Counted from the first letter of the stretch, positions 49,109 to 61,556 are shown. The stretch is DNA of 64,000 nucleotides from an uncultured Prevotellaceae bacterium (GCA_902790625.1 CADASP010000009.1:1-64000); one strand, 5' to 3'. Notes: generated by a model not told the origin, from the letters alone. A program made the numbers and translations.

Positions 49109-52100
49109 CTATTCTTCACTGTTCAGGGCCTGCTCTATGCGCTCCATCACACCTTGGCGATTGGCAAACCAATCGATTGACCACACCCGCAACAGTTTCC
49201 ATTGCAGTCCGGCCAACACGCCTGGCCGCACCACTTCGCGGTCGCGCTCGGTCTTCGTCTCATAGTAGGACTGTCCGTCGCAAAGAATGCCGAGGATGTA
49301 GCGTTCAGGACGCTGCTTGTCGACGATGGCGATGTCAATCTTGAATTGGCTGCGCCCCACCTTGGTGTCGACCTGATAGCCCCGCTGTCGAAGTTCCTGT
49401 GCCAATGCCTCCACGATGCTGTCGGCCTGTGGCGAAGCCTTCATCTGTCCTGCTGCCACCGCCATCCTGCCACTCTTGGCAAACTCAAGGAAGCGCTTCA
49501 GCCCCTCCACGCCACGGGCATTGCTGCGGTTCAGGTCGATCTGCTCGGGCTGCAATGTCGAGAACACCACCATTTCCTTTCTGGCACGGCTCACCGCCAC
49601 ATTCAGGCGGCGCTCGCCACCCCGGTTGTTCAGCGGGCCGAAGTTCATTGACACCTTTCCATTCTTGTCGGGACCATATCCCACTGAGAAGAGGATGATG
49701 TCGCGCTCGTCGCCCTGCACGTTCTCCAGGTTCTTCACGAAGACGGGTTCTGCGGCATCGTAGGCTCGTTTCTCCAGCTCGGGATGCTTGGCCAACTCCT
49801 CGGTGAGCAAGTCCTCGATGAGGTTCTGCTGCACCTTGCTGAATGCCACAATGCCGATGGAATCGTCGTTGGGCAGGCGGCGCAGTGTCTCCTCGACGAT
49901 GGCCACCGCCTCGGCACGGTTGCTGCGGGTGCGGCCATGGTCGTAGACGCCCTCCACTGGCACGAAGCGCACGCGCGACTGGCGGTCATCGACCGATGGG
50001 AAGGTGAACAGCCGTCCGTCGTAGTATTGAGAGTTGCTGAAGGCGATGAGGCTCTCATGGCGCGAGCGATAGTGCCACGACAGATAGTGTTCGGGCAGCG
50101 ACAGGGTGATGCAGTCATCGAGGATACTCTCCATGTCGTCGATGTCGGCTTCGCTCTCGTCGATGGCGTTGGTGGTGAAGAAGCTCGTGGGCGGCATCTG
50201 CTTGGGGTCGCCCACCACGATGAGGTTTCGCCCACGGGCGATGGCTCCCACGGCCTCGCTGGTGGGCATCTGCGATGCCTCGTCGAACACCACCAGGTCG
50301 AAAGGCGGCTGGTTCAGGTCGATATACTGTGCCACCGAGATGGGACTCATCAGCATGCAGGGGCATAGTTGGGGCAGCAGTGTGGGCAGCTGGTCCATGA
50401 TGCGGCGGATGGTGACGCCCCGCCCGCCGGTGGCAATCCAGCGTTTCAGCTGGGCCAGTTCCAGTGCCAACTTGTCGCCCTTGTCGGGCTTGGCTGCATC
50501 GGCCGAGGCGGCGAGATGGGGCAGCCGCTTGGTCATCTGGCTGTAGAGCATCTTCTTGGTGAGCTGTTGGAATTCGGCCGAGAGGTCGCGGTAGCGACTG
50601 ATGACATCGTCGAAGAGCACGCCGTTGAACATGGACAAGTTCGTGTCGGCATCGATGATGTCGAGGGCTATGCGCTTGTAGGCTCCTCGCAACACGCGGT
50701 CGGCCATGCTACTGCCCGACACAGCGTCGCGTTCCATCTCGTTGATGGCAAACTGCAGCTGCTGCTCGCGCAGGGCGGGTAGCCGCATGCACCACTGTGC
50801 CCAGTCGCGACTGCGCTCCATGTGGGGCATCCACTGGGTTATACGGTCGTCGAGCATGGCCAATTGCGGGTCGTCGGTGCCCAAGTCGAAGCGACACAGC
50901 TGTGGCGTCAGGCTTTTCAGCTTGGCATCCAGCTCGCGACATGCCTTGCTGGTGGCCGCACCCACCACTTGCTGGCGGTCGCAGCCACAAGTGCTGGCCA
51001 GCCGTTGGCAATCATCCAACTGTTGGCACAGCGTCTCCACGTCGGCTTCGGGGGTGAAGTCGGCCTTATAAGCACGCATACGATTGGCAAAGGAACGCCT
51101 GGCAAAGAACCTGGGCAGGAACCACTTCTGCTGAATGGCATTCCACTCGCCTTCCAGCTGGCGAGGCTTCAGCGAGAGCACATCGTCGGTATAAGCCGAC
51201 AGCAGTTCTTCTTGCTTCGCTATATACTCCAACCAAGTATTAATACCACTGAGGGTCAGTCCGTTGTCGTGTGTAGATTGAAGCGTTTCCCTAATCAGCT
51301 GGCTCAGGCGAGGCAACTCACCCACCAGCTGCTGGCGGGCACGCTCCGAGGCATCCACAATCTCCAGTCCCTGTAGAGGATGACTGCTGGGATGCCCCGA
51401 AATCTTCATCACCGCATCCAGCTCGCGCAGACATTTTGCGGCCGTGTCGAGTCGCTCGCTGGTGAGCATTTGCAGGAACTCGTCGCTGGGGTTGAGCGGC
51501 TGCACGTCGGGCATCGACTCGTAGCGCACGATGCAGTCGTGGAGCGACAGACCGTGCTGCCGCTTGCGGTGCAGCTCCTCGGTGTAGGTGATGAGTTCCT
51601 TGCGGCGTGCCATCAGCTCGTCGGCCACCTTGGCATATTGCGTGCTGCTGCGCCCCATCCCCAAGTCGAGCACGGACTGCAGCTGCTGCAGCAGGTGGCT
51701 CTTGGTCATCTTGTTCGAGTGCATCTCCAAGCAGAAGGGGGCCAGCCCAATCTTCTCCATGCGCCCCTGCACCACTTGCAGGGCTGCCATCTTCTCGGCC
51801 ACGAAGAGCACGCGCTTGCCATGATAGAGGGCATTGGAGATGATGTTGGTGATGGTCTGGCTCTTGCCCGTTCCGGGAGGGCCGTAGAGGATGAAGCTGC
51901 GCTGCTGCCCCGACTCGATGACGGCCTCGAGCTGCGAAGAATCGACATCTACGGGCAGGGCGAAGGCCGTGGGCGGCAGGGTGTTGTCGGCCTGTCGCAC
52001 GTCAACCTCGACGTCGGTGGCAGTCTCCTTGGCAAAGTGCTGCTGCAGCAGCCCGTCGACGATGTGGTTGCGGCGCATCAGGTCGCTATTGCTGTGGATG

Positions 52101-53929
52101 TCGTTCCACATCACAAACTTGCTGAACGAGAACAGGCCCATCATGGCCTCCTCTATCACGTCCCAGCGGGCAAACTCCTTCACGTGGGCCCTGACGATGC
52201 TGAAGATGGCCCGCATGTCGACCCCGCTCTCGTCTTTGGGCAGTGGCGCGAGGCCCGTGATGTTGATGCCAAACGTCTGACGTAGCATCTCCACCAGCGT
52301 GGTGTTGAAGGTGGTGTCTTCGTCGCGCATGCGCAGCACATAGCTGCCGGCGCTCTTCCTCACCAGACGGGCGGGTAGCATCACCAGCGGCGCATAGCGG
52401 GGCACCACGCTCTTCTCGGTCTCATACCATTTCAGCATGCCCATGGCGAGGAACAGCGTGTCGGCACCATTCTCCTCCATGGCCGTGCGGCTCTCGCGGT
52501 AGAGTGTCTTGATGGCGGATGCCAGCTCGTCGGTGTCGAGATAGGAGTAGAGCTGGTTTTGCTTCAGCCCCTCCGCCACCACGCCTTCCAGCTCGTCGCG
52601 GTGCAGCCGCGAGAGATAGTAGTTGCCCTCGTCGGGCTGTATCTTCTGCTTCGATGGCGATGGCAGCAGCTCGTAGCTCTCGCCGGCCTGCAGATGGTCT
52701 TCGAGCACGTCGAGGTCGAAAGAGATGAAAGGGATGGTCTTCTTGGTGAGGCGCAGGTTGAGCAGGCTGTTGCGCATGGTGAAGTCGAGCAACTTGCGCT
52801 CCCATACGTTCAGGCGGTCGGTAGGTGTCTCGGCCTCGGCCACATTCACGTTGACGGTGCTTTGCTGGGCCACGCTCACCGTTGCAGCCTCGCGCTGTGG
52901 CGTGCTCTGCGCCAGCAACGTGCCGTCGGTCTGCAAAGGCAACGGAAGCACATGGTCCAGACGGCAACGGAAGATGTCGACAAAGAGCACAAAGTCGTCG
53001 GGCTTAGCCAGCAAGCGTTTCTCGGCCATGTCGACCGCATCTTCGAAAGGCACTGGCTGCGAGGTGGTGAGGGCGGTGGATTCGATGAGCACCATCTCGT
53101 TGATGCCGTTGGCCGACGACTTCAGCAGCAGCGAGGCATCGTCGCCCACGGTGTGCTGGTGGTATTTATTTGTCAGCCAACAGCCCACCATGGCGTGGCC
53201 GCGCAACAGCAGCACCAGCGGATGCAGCCCGCAGGCCTCCATGCACGAAGCCATGAGCAGCGACAGGTCGAGGCAGGTGGCCAGCTTCTGGTTGATGACA
53301 GCAGGTGCCAAGCGCACTCGCTGCCCCGTGCGCTCGAAGCTGGCGGGTGGAGTGCTATACACCAGCCCTACTTCGCGAAGGGCCGTATAGAGACAGGCCA
53401 CTTGTGCACGCACGCGGTTGGGGTCTTGCGTCTGATATTCGTCGAGCGAGCCAGAGCCTGTCAGTTTTTCGAGCAAGGCCGATGCTCGCAGTAGGATGGG
53501 CGACAGCTCAGGGACATTGGGCATGACAAAGGCGGAGAGCAGTTCGGGCGACACCTGCACGCCAGGCCACTCGTCGAAAGCCAAGAGGCGCAGCTCGAAC
53601 GACTGCTGTGCCAGCGGGGCTTCGTCGGCATCGCCAGCCTTCTTGATGGTCACGTCGAAGTGTACGGCCACGCTCTCGGTGAGCTGGCGCAGCGTGTCGG
53701 CTTCGGGCACTATCTGCAGACGGCTCAGCACCACCACCTGCCCTCGCGGCACCAGCTCCAAATGCTCCTCACGCCTCTGGATAAGGTCGCCACTCAGGCT
53801 CACTTTCACCTGCCGCCAATCGGCATCGGTGGTGTTTTCAATCTCAACACGACGCAAACACTGCTGACCGTGCTGCCACATGGCATAATTCAGCTGCGGC
53901 AGGTAGTCAAGTCTAATCATTTCATTCAT
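49109..53929 (-). CDS. DUF4011-type superfamily 1 helicase with C-terminal nuclease-like domain
   Basis: A 1606-residue cytoplasmic protein. The N-terminal third includes a transglutaminase-like segment with possible catalytic Cys219 (LATCLDLSLLMASC), His245 (LRGHAMVG) and Glu283 (VLIESTAL). DUF4011 starts near residue 370 (WERKLLDFTMRNSLLNLRL). The helicase core has Walker A GPPGTGKS at 683-690, a DEAS-box in VVFDEASQMPT, VVGDPKQMPPTSFF, and later VAVSRARKEMVVFS. The last 110 residues (YQVDTKVGRSQFKIDIAIVD, ILGILCDGQSYY) resemble a Vsr/MTES_1575-type endonuclease fold. Relatives are often found in defence contexts. It stands alone and diverges from the GH97 gene; its -7 box is TAATTTTG at 54010-54003. 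Confidence 0.85.
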   Translation of the reverse strand: MNEMIRLDYLPQLNYAMWQHGQQCLRRVEIENTTDADWRQVKVSLSGDLIQRREEHLELVPRGQVVVLSRLQIVPEADTLRQLTESVAVHFDVTIKKAGDADEAPLAQQSFELRLLAFDEWPGVQVSPELLSAFVMPNVPELSPILLRASALLEKLTGSGSLDEYQTQDPNRVRAQVACLYTALREVGLVYSTPPASFERTGQRVRLAPAVINQKLATCLDLSLLMASCMEACGLHPLVLLLRGHAMVGCWLTNKYHQHTVGDDASLLLKSSANGINEMVLIESTALTTSQPVPFEDAVDMAEKRLLAKPDDFVLFVDIFRCRLDHVLPLPLQTDGTLLAQSTPQREAATVSVAQQSTVNVNVAEAETPTDRLNVWERKLLDFTMRNSLLNLRLTKKTIPFISFDLDVLEDHLQAGESYELLPSPSKQKIQPDEGNYYLSRLHRDELEGVVAEGLKQNQLYSYLDTDELASAIKTLYRESRTAMEENGADTLFLAMGMLKWYETEKSVVPRYAPLVMLPARLVRKSAGSYVLRMRDEDTTFNTTLVEMLRQTFGINITGLAPLPKDESGVDMRAIFSIVRAHVKEFARWDVIEEAMMGLFSFSKFVMWNDIHSNSDLMRRNHIVDGLLQQHFAKETATDVEVDVRQADNTLPPTAFALPVDVDSSQLEAVIESGQQRSFILYGPPGTGKSQTITNIISNALYHGKRVLFVAEKMAALQVVQGRMEKIGLAPFCLEMHSNKMTKSHLLQQLQSVLDLGMGRSSTQYAKVADELMARRKELITYTEELHRKRQHGLSLHDCIVRYESMPDVQPLNPSDEFLQMLTSERLDTAAKCLRELDAVMKISGHPSSHPLQGLEIVDASERARQQLVGELPRLSQLIRETLQSTHDNGLTLSGINTWLEYIAKQEELLSAYTDDVLSLKPRQLEGEWNAIQQKWFLPRFFARRSFANRMRAYKADFTPEADVETLCQQLDDCQRLASTCGCDRQQVVGAATSKACRELDAKLKSLTPQLCRFDLGTDDPQLAMLDDRITQWMPHMERSRDWAQWCMRLPALREQQLQFAINEMERDAVSGSSMADRVLRGAYKRIALDIIDADTNLSMFNGVLFDDVISRYRDLSAEFQQLTKKMLYSQMTKRLPHLAASADAAKPDKGDKLALELAQLKRWIATGGRGVTIRRIMDQLPTLLPQLCPCMLMSPISVAQYIDLNQPPFDLVVFDEASQMPTSEAVGAIARGRNLIVVGDPKQMPPTSFFTTNAIDESEADIDDMESILDDCITLSLPEHYLSWHYRSRHESLIAFSNSQYYDGRLFTFPSVDDRQSRVRFVPVEGVYDHGRTRSNRAEAVAIVEETLRRLPNDDSIGIVAFSKVQQNLIEDLLTEELAKHPELEKRAYDAAEPVFVKNLENVQGDERDIILFSVGYGPDKNGKVSMNFGPLNNRGGERRLNVAVSRARKEMVVFSTLQPEQIDLNRSNARGVEGLKRFLEFAKSGRMAVAAGQMKASPQADSIVEALAQELRQRGYQVDTKVGRSQFKIDIAIVDKQRPERYILGILCDGQSYYETKTERDREVVRPGVLAGLQWKLLRVWSIDWFANRQGVMERIEQALNSEE

Positions 53930-54060
53930 CGCTGCTTCTTGTTTTATCCCTCAACCACCGTTTTGTCGACGTCGTCTGGGTTGAAGGTAATGGTAATGGG
54001 GGCAAAATTACGAAAAAATACGCTAACGGCACCACTTTTTCTGCTTTTTTTGTCGCAAAT

Positions 54061-56349
<2,289 letters not shown>

Positions 56350-56398
56350 TTTATTGTAATTATTGAGGCCACTTTGCTCGTTTGTGGAGAGAATTATG

Positions 56399-56406
56399 TA
56401 ATTTTG
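56399..56406 (+). promoter_or_regulatory. -7 box of the lon promoter
   Basis: TAATTTTG lies 64 bases before the lon ATG. A TTTG is found 22 bases upstream, slightly too far, so the -33 is uncertain. Confidence 0.45.
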
Positions 56407-56469
56407 CACGCTTGAACCAAACCGCAACATCATTTTAAGGTAAAAAAGGAAACAGAAAGAACACACAAC

Positions 56470-59091
56470 ATGAGCGATAGCCAAAGCAACAAAGCATTCT
56501 CAATGATTGCTGATATTGATGGAGATTTTTCTAATTTAATTAATATCGAAGCCCCCAGCGAGCTGCCCATCCTGCCCGTCAGGAACCTGGTGGTGTTCCC
56601 CGGCGTGGTGTCGCCCATCCTCATCGGCCGCGAGTCGAGCATGAGGCTGGTGCGCAAGGCCGAGAAGTCGGGGACGCTGATTGGCATCGTATGCCAGAAC
56701 GACCCCGACGTGGATGCGCCAGGACTCGAAGACTTGTTCGAATACGGCGTCTATGCCAAGGTGGTGAAGCAGCTCACCCTGCCCAATGGCAACATCACGG
56801 CCATCGTGCAAGGGCTGGGGCGCATGCGCCTCACCAACATCGTGTCGGAGTTTCCATTCCTGGTGGGAACGACCATCGCCGACAGCGAGATCATGCCCGA
56901 GAAGCGCGACAAGGAGTGGAAGACCGCCATGGACGACCTGCGCAACAGGGTGGAGGAATATGTGGGCATCAGCGAGGAGATACCCGACGAGGCCGCCTTC
57001 GCCCTGCGCAACATCTCGAACAGCATCATGGCGCTCAACTTCGTGTGCTCCAACATGCCCTTCACCATCAAGGAGAAGAAACGCCTCATCAGCGTGGACA
57101 GCATGAAGGAGCGACTCTTCGAGGTGATGAAAGCCCTGAACCGCGAAATCAACCTGCAGCACCTGAAGGCCGAGATACGCAACAAGACACGCGAAGACCT
57201 GGACGAGCAGCAGAAGAACTACTTCCTGCAGCAGCAGATCAAGAACCTGCAGGCCGAGATAGGCTCGGGCACCAGTCCTGAGAAGGCGGCTCTGCTGGAG
57301 AAGGCCAAGGGCAAGAAGTGGACCGAGGAGGTGAAGAAAACCTTCTACAAGGAGGTGGAGAAGCTCGATAGTCTGCAGCAGCAGTCGCCCGACTTCAACG
57401 TGCAGCTGAGCTACCTACAGGCCTTCGTCGCCCTGCCATGGGGCGAATACACCAAGGACAACCTCGACCTGCCACGCGCCCAGCGCATCCTCGACCGCGA
57501 CCACTACGGCATGGAGAAGGTGAAGGAGCGCATACTGGAGTACATGGCCGTGCTGGCCCTGCGCGGCGACCTGAAGAGTCCCATCCTGTGCCTCTACGGG
57601 CCTCCGGGCGTGGGAAAGACATCGCTGGGCAAGAGCATAGCAGCCGCCATGAAGCGCAAGTATGTGCGCATATCATTGGGCGGACTGCACGACGAGGCCG
57701 AGATCCGCGGACACCGACGCACCTACGTCGGAGCCATGCCGGGGCGCATCATCAAGAGCATACAGAAGGCTGGGTCGAGCAACCCCGTGTTCATACTCGA
57801 CGAGATAGACAAGGTGACGCAGGCCACCATCAACGGCGACCCCGCATCGGCACTCCTCGAAGTGCTCGACCCAGAGCAGAACACCGCATTCCACGACAAC
57901 TACCTCGACGTGGACTACGACCTCTCGAAGGTGCTCTTCATCGCCACAGCCAACAACCTGGGCACTATTCCCAAGCCACTGCTCGACCGCATGGAAATCA
58001 TCGAGCTGAGCGGCTACACCACCGAGGAGAAGATCGAGATTGCCAAGCGCCACCTCATCCCCCGCGAACTCGACAACACCGGACTGAAGACGCTGAAGGA
58101 GAAGCCACGATTCAGCAAGGCCGTCATCGAGAAAATCATCGAGCGCTACACCCGTGAGAGCGGTGTGCGGCAGCTGGAGAAGCAAATCAACAAGGCCATG
58201 CGCAAACTGGCCTACAAGATGGCAATGAAGAATGAGAACGGTGACGCCAAGGGTGGCACTACGCCACAGGACCAGAACAATCCGCCCGTCCCTCATTCCT
58301 TGACCCTCACTCCCATGCAGCTCGAGGATTTGCTCGGCAAGCCACCCTTCTACCGCGACATATACCAAGGCAACGACTATGCGGGAGTGGTCACCGGACT
58401 GGCCTGGACGAGCGTCGGCGGCGAGATACTCTTCATCGAGACGTCGCTCTCGAAGGGGAAGGGTTCGAAGCTCACACTCACCGGCAACCTGGGCGACGTG
58501 ATGAAGGAGAGCGCCGTGCTGGCACTGGAGTATGTGAAAGCCCATGCCGCCACGCTCCACATCGACTACCGCATCTTCGACAACTGGAACATCCACATCC
58601 ATGTGCCTGAGGGCGCCACACCAAAGGACGGCCCCTCGGCGGGCATCACCATCGCCACCAGCATCGCCTCGGCGCTCACCCAGCGCAAGGTGCGCAAGAA
58701 TGTGGCCATGACGGGCGAGATCACCCTGCGTGGCAAGGTGCTCCCCGTGGGCGGCATCAAGGAGAAGATTCTGGCCGCCAAGCGGGCGGGCATCACCGAC
58801 ATCGTGCTCTGTCGCGAGAACGAGAAGGACATCGACGAGATACCCGCCGTCTACTTGCAGGGCGTCAGCTTCCACTACGTGGAGGACGTGCAAGAGGTTT
58901 GGGCCTTCGCCCTCACCGACGAGATGGTGAAGAACCCAGTGGACTTCACAATAGAAGCCCCCGAAGTCCACTCTTCGACCTCCGAGGGGGAAGCCCCCCT
59001 CCCCGCCCCCCCGAGGGGGGGAGCAGTTAGTTCTGCAAGCAAAACTATAGTAGCCCCCTCGGGGGCAGAAGGGGGGGCTTGTGTTCTTTAA
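56470..59091 (+). CDS. lon: Endopeptidase Lon, with a repeat-encoded C-terminal extension
   Basis: An 873-residue ATP-dependent protease. The N-terminal LonSB domain ([20 protein letters not shown]) recognises substrates. The AAA+ module has Walker [16 protein letters not shown] (near residue 377) and Walker [11 protein letters not shown]. The protease domain has the Ser-Lys dyad: Ser in [10 protein letters not shown] (near 723) and Lys in [14 protein letters not shown] (near 765). The final segment after [14 protein letters not shown] is not a usual Lon ending. Its last part, including [13 protein letters not shown] and a CVL end, is encoded by a 90-bp palindromic element (58991-59080). The gene overlaps tgt by 11 bases. 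Confidence 0.95.
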   Translation: MSDSQSNKAFSMIADIDGDFSNLINIEAPSELPILPVRNLVVFPGVVSPILIGRESSMRLVRKAEKSGTLIGIVCQNDPDVDAPGLEDLFEYGVYAKVVKQLTLPNGNITAIVQGLGRMRLTNIVSEFPFLVGTTIADSEIMPEKRDKEWKTAMDDLRNRVEEYVGISEEIPDEAAFALRNISNSIMALNFVCSNMPFTIKEKKRLISVDSMKERLFEVMKALNREINLQHLKAEIRNKTREDLDEQQKNYFLQQQIKNLQAEIGSGTSPEKAALLEKAKGKKWTEEVKKTFYKEVEKLDSLQQQSPDFNVQLSYLQAFVALPWGEYTKDNLDLPRAQRILDRDHYGMEKVKERILEYMAVLALRGDLKSPILCLYGPPGVGKTSLGKSIAAAMKRKYVRISLGGLHDEAEIRGHRRTYVGAMPGRIIKSIQKAGSSNPVFILDEIDKVTQATINGDPASALLEVLDPEQNTAFHDNYLDVDYDLSKVLFIATANNLGTIPKPLLDRMEIIELSGYTTEEKIEIAKRHLIPRELDNTGLKTLKEKPRFSKAVIEKIIERYTRESGVRQLEKQINKAMRKLAYKMAMKNENGDAKGGTTPQDQNNPPVPHSLTLTPMQLEDLLGKPPFYRDIYQGNDYAGVVTGLAWTSVGGEILFIETSLSKGKGSKLTLTGNLGDVMKESAVLALEYVKAHAATLHIDYRIFDNWNIHIHVPEGATPKDGPSAGITIATSIASALTQRKVRKNVAMTGEITLRGKVLPVGGIKEKILAAKRAGITDIVLCRENEKDIDEIPAVYLQGVSFHYVEDVQEVWAFALTDEMVKNPVDFTIEAPEVHSSTSEGEAPLPAPPRGGAVSSASKTIVAPSGAEGGACVL
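58991..59080. repeat. 90-bp palindromic element at the 3' end of lon (copy C)
   Basis: It begins AAGCCCCCCT and ends GGGGGGGCTT. Its right part is almost identical to copies A and B (ACTATAGTAGCCCCCTCGGG). It is in frame with lon for 30 codons and ends exactly at the GTG used by tgt. Confidence 0.85.
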
Positions 59092-60226
59092 GCTGCAGCA
59101 CACCGACCCCTGCTCCTCGGCACGTGCCGGACTCATCACCACCGACCACGGAGAGATAGAGACGCCCATCTTCATGCCCGTGGGCACCTGTGGCAGCGTC
59201 AAGGGAGTGCATTTTAGCGAGCTGCAAGAGCAGGTGAAGGCACAAATCATCCTGGGCAATACCTATCATCTCTATCTGCGGCCGGGACTCGACACATTGC
59301 GCAAGGCTGGCGGACTGCACCGCTTCAACACGTGGCAGCGCCCCATCCTCACCGACTCGGGCGGCTTCCAAGTGTTCTCGCTCACCAGCATCCGCAAACT
59401 GCGCGAAGAGGGCTGCGAGTTCCGTTCACACATCGACGGGTCGAAGCACATCTTCACACCCGAGAACGTCATCGACACACAGCGCATCATCGGAGCCGAC
59501 ATCATGATGGCGCTCGACGAATGTCCTCCGGGCGACAGCGACTACCAATATGCCAAGAAATCGCTCGGACTGACGCAGCGATGGTTGGAACGATGCATCA
59601 AACGCTTCAACGAGACGGAGCCGCTTTATGGCCACCGGCAGACGCTCTTCCCCATCGTGCAGGGATGCCAATACCGCGACCTGCGACAGGATGCAGCAAA
59701 GCACGTGTGCGACCTGTTGCCCACCATTGGCGACGGGCAGGGCGGCGTGAGCATCGGAGGACTGGCCGTGGGCGAGCCCACCGAAGTGATGTACGAGATG
59801 ATTGAGGTGGTGAACGACATCCTGCCCAAGGACCGGCCACGCTACCTGATGGGCGTGGGCACACCTCAGAACATCCTGGAAGCCATCGAGCGCGGCATCG
59901 ACATGTTCGACTGTGTGATGCCCACCCGCAACGGGCGCAACGCCATGCTCTTCACCTACCAAGGCACAATGAACATGCGCAACAAGAAGTGGGAGCACGA
60001 CTTCAGCCCCATCGACCCCGACGGCTGCTACATCGACCGCCTCCACACCAAGGCCTACCTGCACCACCTCTTCAAGGCGCAGGAGCTGTTGGCGCTGCAG
60101 ATAGCCAGCATCCACAACCTGACTTTCTACCTGCGCCTCGTAGGCGACGCACGCCAGCACATCATCAACGGCGACTTCACACAGTGGAAACGCAGCATCA
60201 TCAACGACTTGGCAAGAAGAGCCTAA
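59081..60226 (+). CDS. tgt: tRNA-guanine transglycosylase Tgt (queuine/preQ1 type), with an altered zinc site
   Basis: A 381-residue enzyme that exchanges guanine 34 for preQ1 in tRNAs with GUN anticodons. It has RPILTDSGGFQVFSL (general-base aspartate), DECPPGDSDY, VQGCQYRDLR, and MFDCVMPTRNGRNAM with the nucleophile aspartate. The region that normally binds zinc (C-x-C-x2-C ... H) reads DPDGCYIDRLHTKAYLHHL, so only one of three cysteines remains. The start is a GTG at 59081; [20 protein letters not shown] aligns with the Bacteroides start. The start codon touches the palindromic element that ends lon. Confidence 0.9.
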   Translation: MFFKLQHTDPCSSARAGLITTDHGEIETPIFMPVGTCGSVKGVHFSELQEQVKAQIILGNTYHLYLRPGLDTLRKAGGLHRFNTWQRPILTDSGGFQVFSLTSIRKLREEGCEFRSHIDGSKHIFTPENVIDTQRIIGADIMMALDECPPGDSDYQYAKKSLGLTQRWLERCIKRFNETEPLYGHRQTLFPIVQGCQYRDLRQDAAKHVCDLLPTIGDGQGGVSIGGLAVGEPTEVMYEMIEVVNDILPKDRPRYLMGVGTPQNILEAIERGIDMFDCVMPTRNGRNAMLFTYQGTMNMRNKKWEHDFSPIDPDGCYIDRLHTKAYLHHLFKAQELLALQIASIHNLTFYLRLVGDARQHIINGDFTQWKRSIINDLARRA

Positions 60227-60227
60227 A

Positions 60228-60364
60228 GAGTTAGGAGTGAGGAGTGAGGAGTTAGGAGTTCTATACACCCCGCCAACATCATGCGCAGCCAACTCCTCAC
60301 TCCTCACTCCTAACTCCTAACTCAAAAGAACTCCTAACTCCTAACTCAAAAGAACTCCTAACTC
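60228..60364. repeat. GAGTTAGGAGTGAGGAG repeats as an inverted pair upstream of lptF/G
   Basis: A 33-base arm of GAGTTAGGAGTGAGGAG units (60228-60260) is mirrored by CTCCTCACTCCTAACTC units at 60291-60323 with a 30-base loop. Two extra AAAAGAACTCCTAACTC units follow up to the ATG at 60367. Confidence 0.75.
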
Positions 60365-60366
60365 AA

Positions 60367-61452
60367 ATGCCCCGCCTCGACCGCTACATCATCCGCAAGT
60401 TCATTGGCACGTATGTCTTTGCCATCCTGCTCATCATCTCTATCAGCATCGTTTTCGATTTCAACGAGAACATGGCGAAGTTTGCCACCAACCACGCACC
60501 GTGGCGCGCCATCATCTTCGACTACTACGCCAACTTCATCCCCTACTTCGCCAACCTCTTCTCGCCCCTCTTTGTTTTCATCGCCGTCATCTTCTTCACC
60601 TCGAAGCTGGCGGGCAACAGCGAAATCATCGCCATGCTCGCCTCTGGCACCAGTTTCCGACGTCTCTTGCGGCCCTATATGCTCTCGGCGGCATTTATTG
60701 CCGGCATCAACTACTACCTCGGGGCCTACGTCATACCCAGCGGAAACATCGTGAGGCAGAACTTCGAGACCATCTACAAGAACAAGAAGAAACAGACATC
60801 GGCCAGCAACGTCACCCTGCAGGTGGGGCCAGGCATCATCGCCAACATGCAGCAGTACGACAACCTGAGCAAACGGGGCTATGGATTCAACCTGTATAAG
60901 TTCGAGAACAAAAAAATGGTAAGTCACATGACTGCCAACGTGATACAATACGACACCATCAGCGAAGAGCGCTTCCGATGGAAGGCTACCAACTACAAAA
61001 TTCGCACCCTCACTGGACTGCGCGAGAAGATTGAGAGCGGCATGCAGATTGACACGATGGTGATGATGGAACCCATGGACCTAGTCTATAGCAAGGGGCA
61101 GCAGGAGCAGTTTACCTCACCCGAGCTGCTGCGCTACATCTCGAAGCAGCAGGAGCGTGGCTCCACCAATGTGGTGCAGTACGAGGTGGAATACCACAAA
61201 CGCATCGCCACCAGCTTCGCCTCGTTCATCCTCACCATCATCGGCGCCTCACTATCGGCACGCAAGCGCAAGGGGGGCATGGGTCTCTCGCTCGGCATCG
61301 GACTGGCACTCTCCTTCGCCTACATCCTGCTGCAGACCGTCTCGGCCACCTTCGCCATCCAGGCCGGCATGCAGCCCATGCTCGCAGCATGGCTGCCAAA
61401 CATCCTCTACATCTTCATCGCCTACTTCTGCTACCGACAGGCGCCAAACTGA
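60367..61452 (+). CDS. LptF/LptG-family permease (YjgP/YjgQ)
   Basis: A 361-residue inner-membrane protein of the LPS-export ABC transporter. Three membrane helices lie near the start (IGTYVFAILLIISISIVFDF, ANLFSPLFVFIAVIFFTSKL, MLSAAFIAGINYYLGAYVI). A periplasmic domain of about 170 residues follows, and three helices close the protein (SLGIGLALSFAYILLQTVSA). SKLAGNSEIIAMLASGTSFR is the conserved coupling segment. Whether it is LptF or LptG cannot be decided here. The later lptC gene supports a role in LPS transport. It follows tgt after a repeat-filled leader. Confidence 0.88.
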   Translation: MPRLDRYIIRKFIGTYVFAILLIISISIVFDFNENMAKFATNHAPWRAIIFDYYANFIPYFANLFSPLFVFIAVIFFTSKLAGNSEIIAMLASGTSFRRLLRPYMLSAAFIAGINYYLGAYVIPSGNIVRQNFETIYKNKKKQTSASNVTLQVGPGIIANMQQYDNLSKRGYGFNLYKFENKKMVSHMTANVIQYDTISEERFRWKATNYKIRTLTGLREKIESGMQIDTMVMMEPMDLVYSKGQQEQFTSPELLRYISKQQERGSTNVVQYEVEYHKRIATSFASFILTIIGASLSARKRKGGMGLSLGIGLALSFAYILLQTVSATFAIQAGMQPMLAAWLPNILYIFIAYFCYRQAPN

Positions 61453-61459
61453 CGAAAAA

Positions 61460-61556
61460 AAGCCCCTCCCCTCGCCCCCCCATGGGGGGAGCATATAGAC
61501 CCCATGCCCCCGCAAAACTAACTTCTCCCCCACAAGGGGGGCGGGGAGAGGGGCTT
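61460..61556. repeat. Palindromic element (copy D) after the lptF/G stop
   Basis: It begins AAGCCCCTCCCCTC and ends GGGAGAGGGGCTT. Inner words GCATATAGACCCCATG and CAAAACTAACTTCTCCCC tie it to copies A-C and E. It is followed by TTTTCC and lies 8 bases past the stop, so it may also act as a terminator. Confidence 0.65.

Noticed and set aside
49109..53929. A defence island around the helicase-nuclease
   Set aside because: Neighbours are repeats, a surface-protein operon and a GH97 gene; no other defence gene is present, so only the single gene is noted.
57673..59259. Minus-strand frame of 528 codons across the lon-tgt region
   Set aside because: It spans two genes and the palindromic element with no recognisable motif; both plus-strand genes are intact.
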